Assembly (NCBI RefSeq): GCF_015832195.1
Contig: NC_052016.1
Span: 28,851,129 to 28,915,128 of the forward strand
DNA length: 64,000 nucleotides
Source: Motacilla alba alba
Taxonomy: Eukaryota; Chordata; Aves; Passeriformes; Motacillidae
Direction of reading: 5' to 3'
Under the pieces are notes generated by a model. It was not told the origin of the DNA. It searched no databases and saw only the letters and a program-made list of their open reading frames with translations. The position numbers and the translations under genes were made by a program. Below, piece by piece: positions 47,594-62,408 of the stretch; within the stretch, counting starts at the first letter, position 1; each line of letters begins with the position of its first letter.

Positions 47594-50234
47594 TTATAAG
47601 TTTTTTTGTTGTACTTTGTAATAAAATCACCAAAAAAATAAAACAGAAGCTTTCAGAGTTGGGTTTTTTCCTCTTTCCCTGAAGTATATTTAAATACACT
47701 TTTAAAGACTAAAATAGCCTAAAGCAGCCTAAAATTTATGCAGGGCTATTGCCAGTATATTTTGTTCATTAATGAATCTCAGTTCCTTAGGTCTTCCTTT
47801 AGGACTAGCATGCCTATTCATCACAGAACACTTATCACCAGGGGTTCAAGCTAGAAAAATAATCAAAATAAGACTTGCTTATTCCTAGCATGTCAGATAT
47901 GCATGTTTCTCAAAGTGTGTGTTTTCGTGAGAGCTTTAAATTTGCAAATCAGTTTCTTTTGTTCTCTAACAATTCCCAAGTGCAGATTTTTGAGTAATGT
48001 TAAACTCTAACAACATTAGTAGGATGATGGTCCTGTGATATTTTGATGATTCAAAGCAGCAATACAGCCTCGCACCAACTGAAGCTGTGCATTCATTTCC
48101 TTCAATTCCACCCAAGCAGAGCCAAAAGCTTTTTGCTGTACAGTCTCTTGGATGAGCAGGTTCCCAGTCAGTACATAAATTTTCTTTCTTAGAAATCTGC
48201 TGCTTACACAGTTTGACTCTGCATTTTCAGTCATCTGAACAGTCAAACTAAAGGTAGCCAAAAAGCAAGGACAACTAGGTTCTGGGAATATAGACATGGT
48301 TGCATTAGCTTTCCAGGGAGTTTCTGGAAGCTGATGAGGTGACCTTTATTTGCAGTGACACAGGGTGAAGGTAGTTCTGTTTGTATTATGGCTGGATTTT
48401 TTTTTTAAGATGAACTGAATACTGATTATCCCTAATGCTCCTTACCTGTACCCTTTTTGTTGAGAAATGCCACAGTCCTGAAATAGGTCTGACTGCCTTT
48501 CTGGTTAATTTTACTATCCAGATGGATGGTATAGAAGGAACACAGATCTTGCTGATTTTTTTAAAGCATTTCAAGAAATGAGACTAATCATAGCGTGAGC
48601 CATATGCCATAGCTATTTTATACCTCGATGTTGGGCACACAATTAAGTTTGGAAAATGTTGGTTTATAGACCCTTCCTTGTAATAAGGGACTCTGAAATC
48701 TCATTGTTTATGCTTTAATACTTTTACTACTGACTTCCATTTCTTCCAGTTCATCTTCCCAATATTGCAGTGACACATGTATGCTTTTATTGCCTTAACT
48801 ACTTACTGAGCTAGACATGGATAAAAACAGTTTGTCCTGGTCTGACATAAAGAGGGAAAATAATTACTTTCAAACATAAGATAAGGATGGAGGCTTTTGT
48901 TACTGGCTTTCCTGGGTTTGGGTTGGTTTAAAGTTTTTTTGTTTGTTTTGTTTTGTTTTAAACTAGGTAAGATTCAATGATATATTAGATCTTTTACTTT
49001 CCTAATGCATATACTTCCTGAACTTAAACAACTTCAGTGAGAGTTCTGGAAATTTTCACTAAACTATTTGAGTTTTCCTCTGAGAAATCAGCATTTAAAT
49101 TTTGACCTGCCTTTTCAGTGTGCAGATTATTAACTGGAATTACATTTTATCACTAGCATCTTCTGAAAAATAAGCAAATAACAAAAAAGGAAGCTTTAGG
49201 TGAGGACTATGATATATCTGAGAGACCACTGACTACCTTTTTATTCATCAGGCACAGGAGGGATGAATATCTCATCATGAATGCCACAAACCCCTCTATA
49301 TATGATTTATCACAATGGTTAATTTCCTTCAATATAAATATGTATGTTGGGGTATGCTTGTCTTTGGTTTAGCTCAGCTGAGGCACAAAGGAAAATTAAA
49401 AATATACTTTGATCTCAGAGATACTCTCAAAACATTCCAATTGGTTTTTCTACAGCAGGAGAGCAATTCTTTCATTTGCCTCACCTAGGGAGATATGTCC
49501 CTCTGGGGACCCAATCATTTTCTTAATTAGGTGAACATACAGCAGTCTTAAAACATTTCCCAATTACATCAGCAATGATTTGACTGTTAAGGAGTGAGAC
49601 TAAAGAGCAACATTAAAACAATAGTTCTGATTAAAGGCTTCCTTCATAGCACTCTGTTGAGGATGCAGCACAAGTGTTGAACAACACAAGGTAATTAATG
49701 AAGCAAAAATAGCACATTCAAGTTATCACTACATATTAAATTTCTTCATTGAAGTAGAGGTAGTTAAGTCTGGCTTCTATTACTGCTGATAAACCAAGAC
49801 TCATATCAATAACAATCACTTTTGAAGGCTGTTGAACATCTTTGTGGTACATTTCTAGCCTCAAATGTCATCAGTTGTGGGGATCCTCCCACCCTTTCTA
49901 ACCAATTGTTCCAAAGTGACTCTGCTTTACCCCTTATTCATTGCAGCTCCTCCTATCTCTATCCATAGAAGCTCCCTTTTTTCACCCCTTTTATTCCTTT
50001 GCTCATTCACAGGGAATATTTTCCCGTGCACCTCACATATTCAAAGCATTCAAAGCTGGCGCATAAAGACAGCTATTTTTTTCTGGCATTTGTCTAATTG
50101 TGGGCTGAATTCCTATAACTTTTCTACTTGAATTACACTATAGGAAAGAATTGAGCAGCACTAAATTAGGATAGCTAACCAGTGGCACTGAAGTTCTTCA
50201 CCAAAGGTATTTTCCTCTCAGAGCAAATGGCAGT

Positions 50235-50258
50235 AAAAAAAAAAAAAAAAAAAAAAAA
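50235..50258. repeat. A24 homopolymer
   Basis: Twenty-four consecutive A residues. No AATAAA precedes it and no convincing flanking direct repeat was found, so I treat it as a simple homopolymer rather than the tail of a retrocopy. Confidence 0.9.
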
Positions 50259-51120
50259 GATAAGTAGATAAATATTTTGGCAATTACTCTTGATGTGTCC
50301 TATCACAATTTACTGTGGCCATTTTCCTTCTATTAATTCAACAACAAGAAACATGACAGACATTTATGTGAGGTTTAGATTTAACGAAGAACCCCCATTC
50401 TTCACTATGTGGAACTCAGGAAGTTTTTTGCAATGTAACAGTAACACAGCTTGGCATTTAAAATCAATTTCACCTTAAAACTATTGAAGTTCTTTGTTCA
50501 ATTCTCAAAGTATGGCTTTGCCTCTAAGTAATTTTATCTATTGAACCCAGCTGTTGAACTGACACCTTCAGCTTCTACATGGAGTACCAGTGTAAAGGAC
50601 GTTGCCTATAGGCTGAACCATTAGATCAATTTTGAAGGCTAAGCAAGCATAAGCTATAGTTATTTATTTGCTTGGCTTATTGTAGTGTATTTCCAGTCAT
50701 AGTATCAGGGTATTTCCCACATCTTGACAATGGCAAATCAGTGCTGCTCTGTTACATTTGCCTGTCAGTTATTAGCAATACAATGCCAGGTTTTGGATGC
50801 CCTTTAAGGCTTAAAGTATTTCTGAGGTTTTAAAGCCTGTCTAGGCATCACAATTACCCCTGTTTTTTATTTCTGTGTGCTGTTGGCTTCAGCTGGTTCA
50901 TATTTGTTCCTGTGTGAAGTGCAGTGCACAATGGCAGCAACGACTCACACCCCGTACTTGAGAGCTGTGGGAATATAGGATGGGTATCCAGCCTGCCCTG
51001 CTGCTGGGGCCAGGGAGCATCACCCCTTCCCTGCCACCTTCCCTAAGCTGCAGCCCCCAGTTTGCAGTACAGGATTCTTGCCATTCAGAGCCACAAAGCA
51101 CTTGATACCTGCAAATTGCC

Positions 51121-51123
<3 letters not shown>

Positions 51124-51151
<28 letters not shown>
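51124..51151. repeat. A28 homopolymer
   Basis: Twenty-eight consecutive A residues following a relatively GC-rich 180-bp stretch. AGCTGTG occurs just after the tract (51151-51157) and at 50963-50969. This could be a 7-bp target duplication of a retroposed segment, but 7 bases is weak evidence and no polyadenylation signal is visible. Confidence 0.9.
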
Positions 51152-51154
<3 letters not shown>

Positions 51155-54100
51155 GTGCGCAGTCCTTCAAGATGCCTGTGTTGAAAGAAAGCTACATGAG
51201 TCAGTCCATGGTTTCTAATGTGTACCAACATCTTCAGCACAATCATTAAGGCAGGAAACCACACTGAAGGAAGTCTCTCATCACTTGTTTCATAGAAAAC
51301 TGGTTTCCTTCTGGTATTTTCCCCAGGCTTGCCCCTGATAGTGTTTCTAAGACTGTAGTACCAACAACATTTAGTGCAATATTTTTTTGGCATTTATTAA
51401 CTTAAAAAAAAAGTGCCAAAAATTATTTAAGCAAAATATCATTTATACCCTGCTTTAATTCAAGTTTTTGACAAGCCTTGGAAAGGCACTATCAGCTACT
51501 TCAGTAGATAAATACTCTGAGAATGGAGACAAGATAAATTACCGGCTATCTTATCTAAAGTCCTAAATAAGAAGGGACTAATAAAAATGTATGGCACACA
51601 AGAAAATATTGGCAACCAAAAGACTGAGCTATTTCCTACTCAATTATCCATCTTAAAACATGATTGAAGCATTCACAATTATAGATTACATATATAATTC
51701 AGTAACCAGGTATTTTGTATCAATTTGTGCAGATTAGTTCATCTCAGAGCTGTGGTACAGCAATGGGCAGGGCTTCACATCAGAGATGCAACGTGCAAAG
51801 TCAAGAATCAGACTGTGCACTTTTAAACCCATTGGCTATATGCAAAAGTCTAAAAGAGCAAAAAACATTTAGTAGCTTGACAGAAGCCCTCTAAAGGTGT
51901 AAAGCCACAGAAATTGAATGACAGGTAGAGTTGATAGCATTTTATTTTGAAGGGGCTACATGCAGAATTTTGCCTTATTGAAAATCAGTGAGCTTTTATG
52001 GTAGGCTTTGTTACTAAAGGAGATATGGTGAGCCTTTCAAGACTGTTAAGACCAGTTCAGATACCAGTAGCAGTTGCTTTTCACTCTATTTCTAGTACTT
52101 TCCAATTTCTGAGATATAATATCCTGCATTTTTAAAGCAATTTTCTGTAGTCTTCCAATCTTCTATTCAGATACTAGACCAATTTTAAAGTTTCATTTGA
52201 TAGTAGCCCTATTTCTTGTGTTAGAAAGCCACACCCATCCTGCACATTTCACCAAGGATTTTCAAGGTTATTATACCTTGCCTATTATCTCCTTCCTGCA
52301 TAGAGAAACTCTTTCTTGTACAGGAGCCTTTCTACATTTTGTGTCATTCCTTGGTTGGTGATTCATCCTGTGAAAATTAACATTACTTTTAAATGAGATA
52401 TATTTCCACAGCAAGCAGAGGTGCAGCACTTGGGTGTTATATAAGCATCAGTTCTCTTTTCCTGGCTATGCGACACAGAGATCCACAGTAGGCAGGGCAC
52501 CGTGTATTATCTGAGAATAGGAGGAAGTAGTACTGACTATTTTTCCACTGACTACACTTTAAAAATATAAACACAGAGCACTGTCCATTCAGGAATTTAA
52601 AAACTGAGAGTTTTTGCTTTGGGTGTTTTTATTTATCTTATACCATCATCAGAGACCAGCAATGAGCCTCATTAGTAACTTTCTGCTATTTCACCCCTAC
52701 CTTTTCCCTTTAGAGGAACTCTTTCCTGAGATTCCTGAAATAATTTTCAACAAGTTTGGTTTCCCTGCAGAGGGACACATTCCACAAGATTTAAGGGCTA
52801 CAGTGACTTCACACACTTTAAAATAGTTAGGCCAGCTGTTACTGTACTTGTCATCTAACAACTCCTAAGATTTACATCTTAAATAAAGGGAAATTTAATA
52901 TTTACATCCTCTCCTAAAAGAAGGAGCAATTGTGATTATTTTGGGAATAAATAAATATTGTATGCAGTGAAAAAAACAAAAAAAACCCCCAAAACTCTAT
53001 GTCCAGTAACAGTGTGGGTTATAAATACTTCACTCTCCTTAACCGCTATCAGGTTGAATGATTCAGAGCGAAGGTAGCTTCAAGCTGGACTGCTGGTTGT
53101 TTCACATTCATTTTACAGCAACAATAAACCTCCAATTAAAACCTCTGTCTTTAAGTTGCATTTCCCACATGCTGATGATATTACTGCTGAAGATATCATT
53201 CAATTAATTATTCTTGAGGCCTCAAACTTCAGGTCTATTTCAGATTTTCACTATGAAACATTTCAGCAAATACTGTGAATTCTTTCTTTTACTCTACCTA
53301 TACTTTTTACACACTTCCAAAACCACTAAGGAGCAGTTAACAGATTCTTTCATGCCTTGCCACAACTAAAAAGCCTTTACTGGTGTCAATTAAAATTAGT
53401 AAGGCTCAAGCAAAACAAAAGTCAAACTAATAAATCACTCATTTCTACTAGTGAGGGCTCCTAGTACTTACTGATTATGACAAGGCCTCCTGAAAGCAGA
53501 AAGGCAGCACTCTCAAAAGCTAGTCAATGTGAGGTGTTACAATTGAACTGCAGTATGGCTTAGCCTTGCAGGAACTGCCCAATTCTCACTCTCTAGGCAT
53601 ACTTCAAGAACAAATAAGCTGATAATAAATTCTCATATAAAAAATCCCCACCCAGGATTATTTTCCATTCATTTCGTTTGCAAATGCATCAATTTCATTA
53701 TCTGTCAAAGCAAGCCATAATAGCTATACAGACAAAAGCATTTAAGCAATGACTGTTAAGATACATAAAGATAAAATCTGAGAACAGTCCTTTTCACCCC
53801 CTTTCAGAAAACTCTATGAAGTATTAGTTTCTAACTGAGAAAAATCCAAAACCAAAACAGTCTCCCACACTGCAATTACACTTAGCTGTACAACACCATC
53901 TGCCCATTTCAAAAGAGAAAACATCAGTTGTTCCATTTTTTGTCACTTATGGGATTAAAAACTTATTCCTAAATTGTGATAACAGTTTACATCATTTAAG
54001 AGACTTGAAAAGAAGAGAAGCTTTCCTGGTTGACTCTTACGGTTGCTTATGTTGCTACAAATTCTTTCCTGCACTGTTAAAATAATTATCAGAAAACCAA

Positions 54101-55879
54101 AATCAGTCATAGAGTTTCTTGTCCAAAAGCCACTGAAGGAGGTAATCTATTTGGTTTCAAAGATGCTAAGGAAGTACACAGATGTCCAGGTACCTGCATG
54201 CCAAAATTCAAGTCCTAATTTTTTGTTCAAAAAATGGCAACATGCTTGATTACTGGTTTCCTTTCTTGACAATTTGTTGAGCAATTTGTTTTAGCATTCT
54301 GGCTCTTGACAAAAGGATAATTTGCACCCTTTACCTTACAGAGTAAAGTGTTGCAGATGACTTTATCCATCACACTCATTTTCTTTGTGAAGCTTCTGTT
54401 TCTTAAACTCCATTTAAGAATGAAATTCAGATAACTACTGAAGTAGTTTACATGAGCAATAACAACAGTGGTTAAGCAGCAATTGCATTTTTATTCCATT
54501 GTGAGCTAAACAGCATGTTTAAGTTTTCTGCATCTATGGATATGAGGACAGAGCTGCTTTACTGACATAATCAGTAAATATAACACATGAAAAGGCCATC
54601 CTAAATGAAAGGAAGGCACCCCATATTCTCCAACTAACCTCAAATTAAATGTAATTAGTATTCAGCAAAACACTGAAAAGTTGTGATTTGTGAAGACAGT
54701 AAATTGGAAGGCAAGGTGACAGAGCTGTGTACTATAATACTTCACACAAGTTCATTAAACTTAAGCTCAAGCAAATTAAACCAATTTGAAAAAAATTCAA
54801 CTATGTCCCTATCTACAAACTAAAAGAAAAGATAGTTATATTTGTGCCACTGTCAGGAATTGCAAATTTCAGGAAGTGATAGAAGAAACAGATTTTTTTT
54901 AATTTAATTGCTTTATTGTGACAAAACTTCTGTATTGTCTTTGCATCCACTTTCTTTTTGTTGAAAAAGCAAATTTGAGCAGGTGAAATGAATCTCCAAG
55001 GGAAATGATGGAATATAAAGTGTGTTTACTTCATATCAAGCACATGGGGCATTTTGTCTCATTTCAGTCTTCTAACAATAGGAAATGCCTATAAACCTTC
55101 AAGAAAACAATATGTCAACTTAAAGTACAGTAGCAACCCAAGTGTACATTATTAAAAGTATGATCTAACCACTTTATAGCAAGGAGAACAATGCTTAAGT
55201 GGTGAGTTTCTAACCTAAGGTCAACTAAGAAAATTCTGGTTCAAAAACATTGGTTAAATGACTCAGCATAGTTAAAGGGTTAAATTACAGAGCAGTGACT
55301 CTGGCTACTGCACTGCATTTAACCTCCTTGCAAAAAAGTGATGGAAAGGGGGAAGACAGCAGGTTGGGGAATAGCACACAGCCCTCCAGACAGCAGAGGA
55401 CTCCAGCATCATGACAAGCCCACGTGCTGGCAGCCAGGGTGGTGGAGTCAGAGCTACCAGAAGGAAGATGTGTATTTACATACTCCAGCAAGGACTGCTT
55501 GAAGCTCAGGCCAGAGCAACCAAGACAGTTGTACAAGGTGACAAGGTGGTCTCCCATAGATTCCAAAAGCTTCCCTTGCCCTTTTATCTAATCAGTTTCT
55601 TGGACATAGACCTGGCAACGACAGCAGGTTGCTGGAAGTGCAACACTGCCATCCAAAGCATTACACACACAAGGCACTGGATTCTCCTGCCCATGGATTC
55701 TCAAGTGATATACACTCCAGTTGGACTGCCACCTCTAGAAAAGTGAGTCAGTCTTACCACCTGGTTGGTGGTGATCACACCTGTAAAATTACAGCTTTGT
55801 TTGAGAACTATGTAGGGAATGCAAGTGTGGACATTACATTAAATCAATTCCATGCTGATGGTGAAGTTTTTCTCCCTGT

Positions 55880-55905
55880 ACTTTATCCCTTTACTTTATC
55901 CCTTT
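55880..55905. repeat. 13-bp tandem duplication (2 copies)
   Basis: ACTTTATCCCTTT is repeated exactly, head to tail. It is a local slippage duplication. Confidence 0.85.
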
Positions 55906-58901
55906 AAACTTTATTTGATCTATCATGCCAGCTACACAAGAGACCTTTGGATCTTGTTCAATAGTGAATATTTCCTTCTAATACAATCTTCCTCCATGCC
56001 TCTGTTCTCTAAGCCCCTGCCTAATTAGCATGACTGGACATGGAGTGAAGTTGCCAACAGCTCACAAGAGGCACTTGTGTCTCTCCAGGCTGTTGGGAGG
56101 CTGCATATATCAATTGCTACATGTTCTTTTCACTGAAGTGAATGATCATTTTCTGAATTCCACCAGCAGCACCTTAGCTAAGCCTAAAAAGTGGTCCTGT
56201 ATAGCTCTCCATATAAAGGTTCAGCTTTGTGTTTGGCTAAAGCTTCTCAAGCACCTAAGAAAACCCAACCCTAGGTAAGCATGATGACTTCTGCACAAAT
56301 GCTAATGCCTCCAAAATCTGATTGTAAAACCAAAACACAGATATGCTCTTGTCAATTACATTGCTGGGGGCATTTAAGACATCAAGAATAGAATAAAATT
56401 CTCTTTTCGGTATTAGCAGGTCCTCCTAAAGAAAGTATTAGTTTAAATGTAGGCTGCCTAAGCTGGCAGAGGTGAAATGCTCTTTTTCAGAGGTTGATTA
56501 TTAATCTGTAATTTGGTTCATATAATTTTGCTCAGTTCTGAAAAAATGCAAACCCTTATGGCCATTCCTAAAGTACCAAATGATGTAACATAGCTTAAAG
56601 CCTCTCCTATTTTCCTGCTTTCTCTAAAATATATTTTACATCTAGTGTTATGAAGCCTTAAATATCTTTTGTATGTTGCAAACTAAGAACTTGGAACAGA
56701 CAACTAGGAAATTCAAAGACTTAATATGCAGAAATTATGTCTGACCTATTGCAAGAAATAGGGAAAGACTTTGTACCAGCACACCATCCTAGAATGGGGT
56801 TTAATAGCAGGATCCAATGAGCCAGTACAACCAGTGCTTCCCTGTGTTTGTAAACTAATGTTTTATGCAAATTGAAGAAGCACAGACGGAACATAGATTT
56901 CTGCTGATTCCAATATAGAAAACCTAAAATGTATTAGGTGAATTTTCAAAAACTATTTTGCTGTTAAATAAGTTCTCAGATATGCTTTCCTGACTTCCTC
57001 AGTTTTTGCTTCTATCACATGCCAAGGGTTGTCTGTAGACAGTCAGAAATCCAGCAGTGCTCTAGAAGCAGGATGCTCAGATCATGTCACTTCATCTTCA
57101 CCCCAACTTCTACATAAACTTTCTTAAACAAGACAAGGAAGTTGTTTTTTTTAACCCACTGATCAGTTTTACTTCTCATGCAAGGCTACCAAAAGCATCA
57201 AGAATTTCAAATAATGCAAAAAATAATAAAGATTAACCAGTGCCTCCATGCTGTTTAATTTACAGTAAAGAGTGTTTGAACACTTTTTCAGTGAAAACAT
57301 TCAGAAGAATTGAATAATTACTAAGAGTTTAAGAGCTGTAAGCAGCTGGAGAAAAAAAATGTGAATCCAATTAGTTTCCAAGTTTAAAGACAATGTATTT
57401 GAAATCTGAATTCTTACCCAACTCAATCCCCATCAGCCCATGATATTTCCTAGAGACTGGCAGGAAGAAAAAAATTCAATTATACAGAGCAAAAGAAGAG
57501 TCTTAATTTATTTTTCTATTACGCCAAAATATATTTTATAATATATTACATATAATTATACAAACTATTATACAACTGTATACTATAAAACCCATTTTTC
57601 TTGTTTGTTTAAAGCCTGCCATGCGATCTACTATGCTCTGCAACTAAGTAGCCAGGCTGTCAATAAGAGATGCAACCCTGAAAGTCCAAACTTCAGATCA
57701 TTCATTAACTGTGCAACTTTAACCTCTATTTTGTGGCAGCAAACTTGTCAGTGCAACTGAGTTCTTTCAGGTAACATCTCTATACTCAATCTGCTGAGTC
57801 AAGCCAAGCTATCACACTAATTAGTTTCAATAAACAGAAAGTGAAAAAGAGAAACATGGCTATTCAGTATTATGATAGAACATTAAGACTATTAGTAGTG
57901 TTAAAATACTGTTGAAGAAATCCCGCACGGTTTCATACAGTTTTTCAGACAAATTGATGCACTTGGTAATTTTGCCAATTCAGAACCACAGATTTCATCC
58001 CTTTCCCCACTCCGCCAAGGAAATACTTGAAGATTGAAACGGCAGCTCACCAAATGTATTATTGTAAGATGAACCCCATGTACCAAGAGAGTGGCATGAC
58101 ATTTAGAGAAAGCTTGTGTCAAGTGTCAGGCCTTGGAATGGTTAATATCTGAAGTCTACAAGTTTGGGAACCAACAATATAGCAACTATTATCTGTTCCA
58201 GATTTTTTGTGTTCAGACAATCCTATTAGTTACTTCCTCTGAAAAGCAGAGTTTGCAGTCTGATCAAAGATTTTTCTTTTCTCCAGAACAGCATCAAGCC
58301 AATTCTTTCCATAAGGGAAAGAACCTCCAAAAACATAAAACAAATAAAACCAATATCCTCCCCAAGTATACAAGCCCATTTCCTTTCATTCACAATAAAG
58401 ACCAGCTTCACCTAACTCAGCTCAAAAAAAAAATTTAGTCTTTCTTTCTGAAACTGAGTAATTTGATGGTTTTGAAATAGGAGAAGCAAGCAAGTTTTTC
58501 AAAATAAAATAACAAATAGGGGTTTCTTTTGGAGAATCATCTTTTATTGGCAGTTTCTTAACCAATTCCACAACTAATCGGGGTAACTACAACTTCTATT
58601 TTCTGTCTTCCATGAACCTATTTGAAATGGCAACATAGACCAACAAATGAACATGGCTACATATGACACTTGGGGTTTTAGATTTGTATCACTGTTTTAT
58701 TTTCAAATACTGTTTTGTCATATAGAATGTTTTGGGTTTTTGTTGTTTTGTTTTTTTTAAATGAGAACTTTTGCAGAGACTGTTTGCTGTTAAATTTATG
58801 TTCTATAGACTCAATTCTAAAAAATAATGAAGTCAGGAGCTGGGAAGAAAAAGAGTGTAGTTTGCACATCCTGGATATAAATTTTATAAATTTAAACACC
58901 T

Positions 58902-58919
58902 CTCTCTCTATATATATAC
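58902..58919. repeat. (TC)n(TA)n microsatellite
   Basis: A short CTCTCTCT run passes directly into TATATATA. It is a compound dinucleotide repeat. Confidence 0.8.
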
Positions 58920-59946
58920 ATGATATTTAATTAGTGCACAGTGTTTTGAGTCCATATCAAAGGTTTCAATTATTCCTTCCAGATGCAGACCTCTAATTAG
59001 ATCATTCTGCTCAGCCACTAAAGTAATATTATACTTATATTATAAGAAGTAGAAACTTCAGTTCTCAGAAGGATACAGTGTTGTTTGCAGTGTCACACAG
59101 GACAGGTTTCCATGTCACCTCAGACTGGAATATTAATCCAGCACAAACTTTGTGATGCCCATCAAGTTCCACAGAAATGAAGGTGTAAGGTTTGATTTCC
59201 TAACTGTGATTAAGCTACCTAGTTTCTGGAGGAACACATTCACTTACTGGCTAGATTAGTTTCTTCCTTCACTTCTTGATTCAAGTCAAGCACATACTCT
59301 TCTCATCCTCATTATGACACCCATGGGCTTGCCACAGAGCAAGCCCACTGGCATGTTGATAGGCTGAAACATAACTGCACCCTCATCATAAACAAACCAC
59401 CTGAAATTTACTGAGCCACACATTAATTTAAGCTTGTGCCTGACATCATACCAAGTCAAGAACAAAGTGGTCTGGGAGAGGACAGCTGCAACCAGGAGGG
59501 CAGGAGCAGCACTGAGCCTCTCATTACATGACATTTCCATCACACACAAAGTCACTTCCTCTCCCAGCAATCAATAACCTAACATTTAGCCCATTCTCAG
59601 AGTGCATTGGTACTGACATACTCATCCTGGCCCATCTACTCTGGCCTGAAAAAGCATTGTCTCCTGTCCTTCCTCTTAAAGAGCTTATCTCTAGCTGTTA
59701 TTTTGTCTCAGGTAATCCACATTGAGGAACCATAATGCTCCTCAACATCCAGGACTAGTGATCCTGTTACAAACCCACCTCAATTACAGTGACTTTTTTT
59801 CTCAATAAAAAGAAACAAGGTTTACATGAAAATCAAAATATTTACTCTTTAGTAGATGTCAACAGCAGTAATAAAAGTTACCTACTTTTTCTATTTTTAT
59901 ATATAATTTGAAGATTTTTCATACCAATTTCAAAATCTGTCTTGAG

Positions 59947-59991
59947 AAAATAACCATACAATTATTTTGAAAATAACCATACATTATTTTG
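59947..59991. repeat. 22-23-bp tandem duplication (2 copies)
   Basis: The unit beginning AAAATAACCATACA and ending TTATTTTG occurs at 59947-59969 and 59970-59991. The second copy lacks one A. It is a recent-looking local duplication. Confidence 0.9.
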
Positions 59992-62113
59992 AAAGGTCTC
60001 TGTTCAGTTTAACTGTATGGAGTTATGTTTTTCCTCTTTTCCTGAATAATTTTATATACATCAGCCGCACAAGCTCTAAATCTCTGTAAATATCACATTT
60101 GCTTTTTCTTCAGGATTTGAACTGCCAGTGCTGTTTCAGTGATCAAAAAGAAATATCTGCAATTCCTCATAAATGCACACCATAAGCAAGATATTTTGTT
60201 ATTCACGTTACTCCAGTACTTCTAACCAACAATTCATGTGGAAACCTTTTGTTATAAATAATGAAGACTTGTCACACCAACCTATTTTACAACTTAAAAC
60301 TTCATAGAATTTCAAGTTCTGTGCCAAACTCTTGCCTATGTTTGAATTTTGAAAATAAAAACAAGTTGTCTTTAAGCTCCAATCCACATTTATCTTTCAG
60401 TTCTAATTTGGTAAGAAACCCACTCAAAAATATATACATCATTTTTGAACTCTTCAGCCTAGACTGATTATTCATCAGCTAGTTCAGGACTAGCACTCAG
60501 TACGTCCAAGGGTCAGAAAAGTATATTGCAAACAGAATGGCATTTCCTTCCTCCTTATGCACTTCTGCAAATCTCATGTGGAATAAAAACCAACCAGTGA
60601 CACACACATTTCAGGACAATATACTGCTGCCTTATTTTTGTTTTCTATTCCTTAGCACTGCTTTCTGCCAAGATTTGGCAACTGGCATAAAAAGTGGCAA
60701 CACCTGTTTAAATCACGCAGATGAAAGAATCTGTTTTGTCCCTTGGGGATTTTGTATCTCTGTATCGTGACCCTAAAGCCTCTTGAGCATAAATTATATG
60801 ATTAATTTCAAGGAACAGGTGTGACCTTGTGGCCTTCACTCTTCAGGGACTGCAGTGGACACAACAAGCACAAAAGCTTGACAAAGCTTTAAGATTTACT
60901 TGGAGGTCCCTAGAAGTTTTAAAATAGGATTTTGGATAGCTAACAGATGCATGTCTACTTTCTGAAGGCATAGTGAGATTCATGAGTGACTATAGTCTTG
61001 CAGTACACATTATTGCAAATTACTATTTCCTGTAAACCACAGCCTAAAATTCTGAAGAGTGTTTAGTTCCTTGCTATTATTTTGTGAATATCTTACTTAA
61101 AGCAGCAAAATATACTTCCTGGAGAGTCTTCTCTTGCTTGTAAGCAGAATGCCAATTTTTCAATTTGTCTGCAACACTTGTTATCAAAGAGTCAAGGTTT
61201 TAAAAAGTAGACCTGTAATGTTAATTAAGCAAATATAAAGAAATATCTAATTCAGTGCAATAATAAGCCTGATACTGAAGTTTATTTTAAAAAGGTCTAA
61301 TTGAGCCACTCAAAATTGGCAGAGGAAAGAGAATCAGAATGATATCCAGAAGTCAGTCACTTAAATGTATTTGGAGCAGCAATCCAGAATAGAACATATA
61401 CTTTAAAAGGCAGTTCCAAGCACTTTTAAAACAATTAGCAAATTATGTCTGGAAGAGGACATATACAAGCATCCAAAACTTATGTAAGCCACACACTTTT
61501 TGATGGTCCAAAATACAGTCAGTTTTTTCTTTCAGGAAGGCTCCTAAGGAAATCCAAACTTGTAATTCTAGCAACATTCTGAATGGCCTTGCTGTGTCTG
61601 AAATACTTGTACCTTCTGGAGGTGAAATATACATATAATAAGTATACCTAAACCAGTCCATTTTTTCAGGAAAAAGAATCTTGACTAGTGTTCTCTCACT
61701 GCTTGGTCTTAATTTGGGCAAATTAAAACAATTTTTTTGCCTACAGAGGACAGAAAATTTTAGATATGAACACTTATAATAGTTAACATGTTTAATAAAT
61801 GTCAGCTATACTATTCGTACTCCATACAAACTATAAAAGATACACTGCACCCACATGAGCTTTATCTGCATGAAGTCTGAGGTATTTGCCCTTTTACTGG
61901 GGCTCCTTTACTGAAGCTTCCAGAACTGAAATAATTATGTATGCAAGTTGTCAAACAACTGTCAATTCCCCTTTCTAGCGAGCTCCAGATGTGAATAATA
62001 TGTTTCCACCCTGAGAGAAAAAGAAGTTTTAAATCTAGGATTGGCATCTACCACACAATGATAGTACACATTCACAACTCTGAATACATAAATGTAACCC
62101 ATAAAATATGTTG

Positions 62114-62115
<2 letters not shown>

Positions 62116-62144
<29 letters not shown>

Positions 62145-62408
62145 GCTGTGATATTCATAAATGAAAGAAATTTCTCCTGTGACTGAGGGGTCGTGTATAA
62201 ATAGTGGCTGCAGTCTCACCATGTGTCTTGCATTTCTTCCATAGTAGTAAGGGTGCATTTCATGAAATAGCTGAACAGCTGTTACAGTCTCCCTATCTGG
62301 TTTCAAGATACTATGCTCCATTTCTGTCATTAAAGCACCTATTTGTCTATTGAAAGCAACTTCCTTAACAGACACCAAGCACAAGCTACCACAGACTTCA
62401 CTGCATGC
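62116..62408 (-). repeat. Possible A-tailed retroposed insert
   Basis: On the minus strand a 267-bp segment ends in 26 A residues (T26 at 62116-62141 on the plus strand). The block is bounded by ATATGTTGGC (62106-62115) and ATATGCTGGC (62409-62418), a 10-bp direct repeat with one mismatch. These are the marks of target-primed retroposition with a poly(A) tail. The minus strand is open from 62498 down through this segment (start of a 178-codon frame ending at 61962), with K-runs from the poly(A), but I do not recognise the protein and no AATAAA precedes the tail. It could be a retrocopy fragment of an unknown transcript, or a simple T-tract with a chance flanking repeat. Confidence 0.45.

Larger units (their letters stand above)
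47594..62105. other. Unique DNA, no gene recognised
   Basis: No coding exon, RNA gene or recognised interspersed repeat. Simple features are A24 at 50235-50258, A28 at 51124-51151, tandem duplications at 55880-55905 and 59947-59991, a TC/TA microsatellite at 58902-58919 and an AT-rich patch at 57520-57600. A GC-richer patch at 50940-51070 precedes the A28 tract. Around 53150-53260 and 53640-53790 the sequence has the look of conserved non-coding DNA, which cannot be tested here. Confidence 0.55.

Noticed and set aside
50235..50258. A24 tract as the tail of a processed pseudogene
   Set aside because: No polyadenylation signal, no flanking duplication and no recognisable upstream coding sequence.
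57520..57600. AT-rich palindromic patch as a possible replication origin or attachment region
   Set aside because: It is just low-complexity AT sequence with no specific motif set. Such patches are common in this composition.
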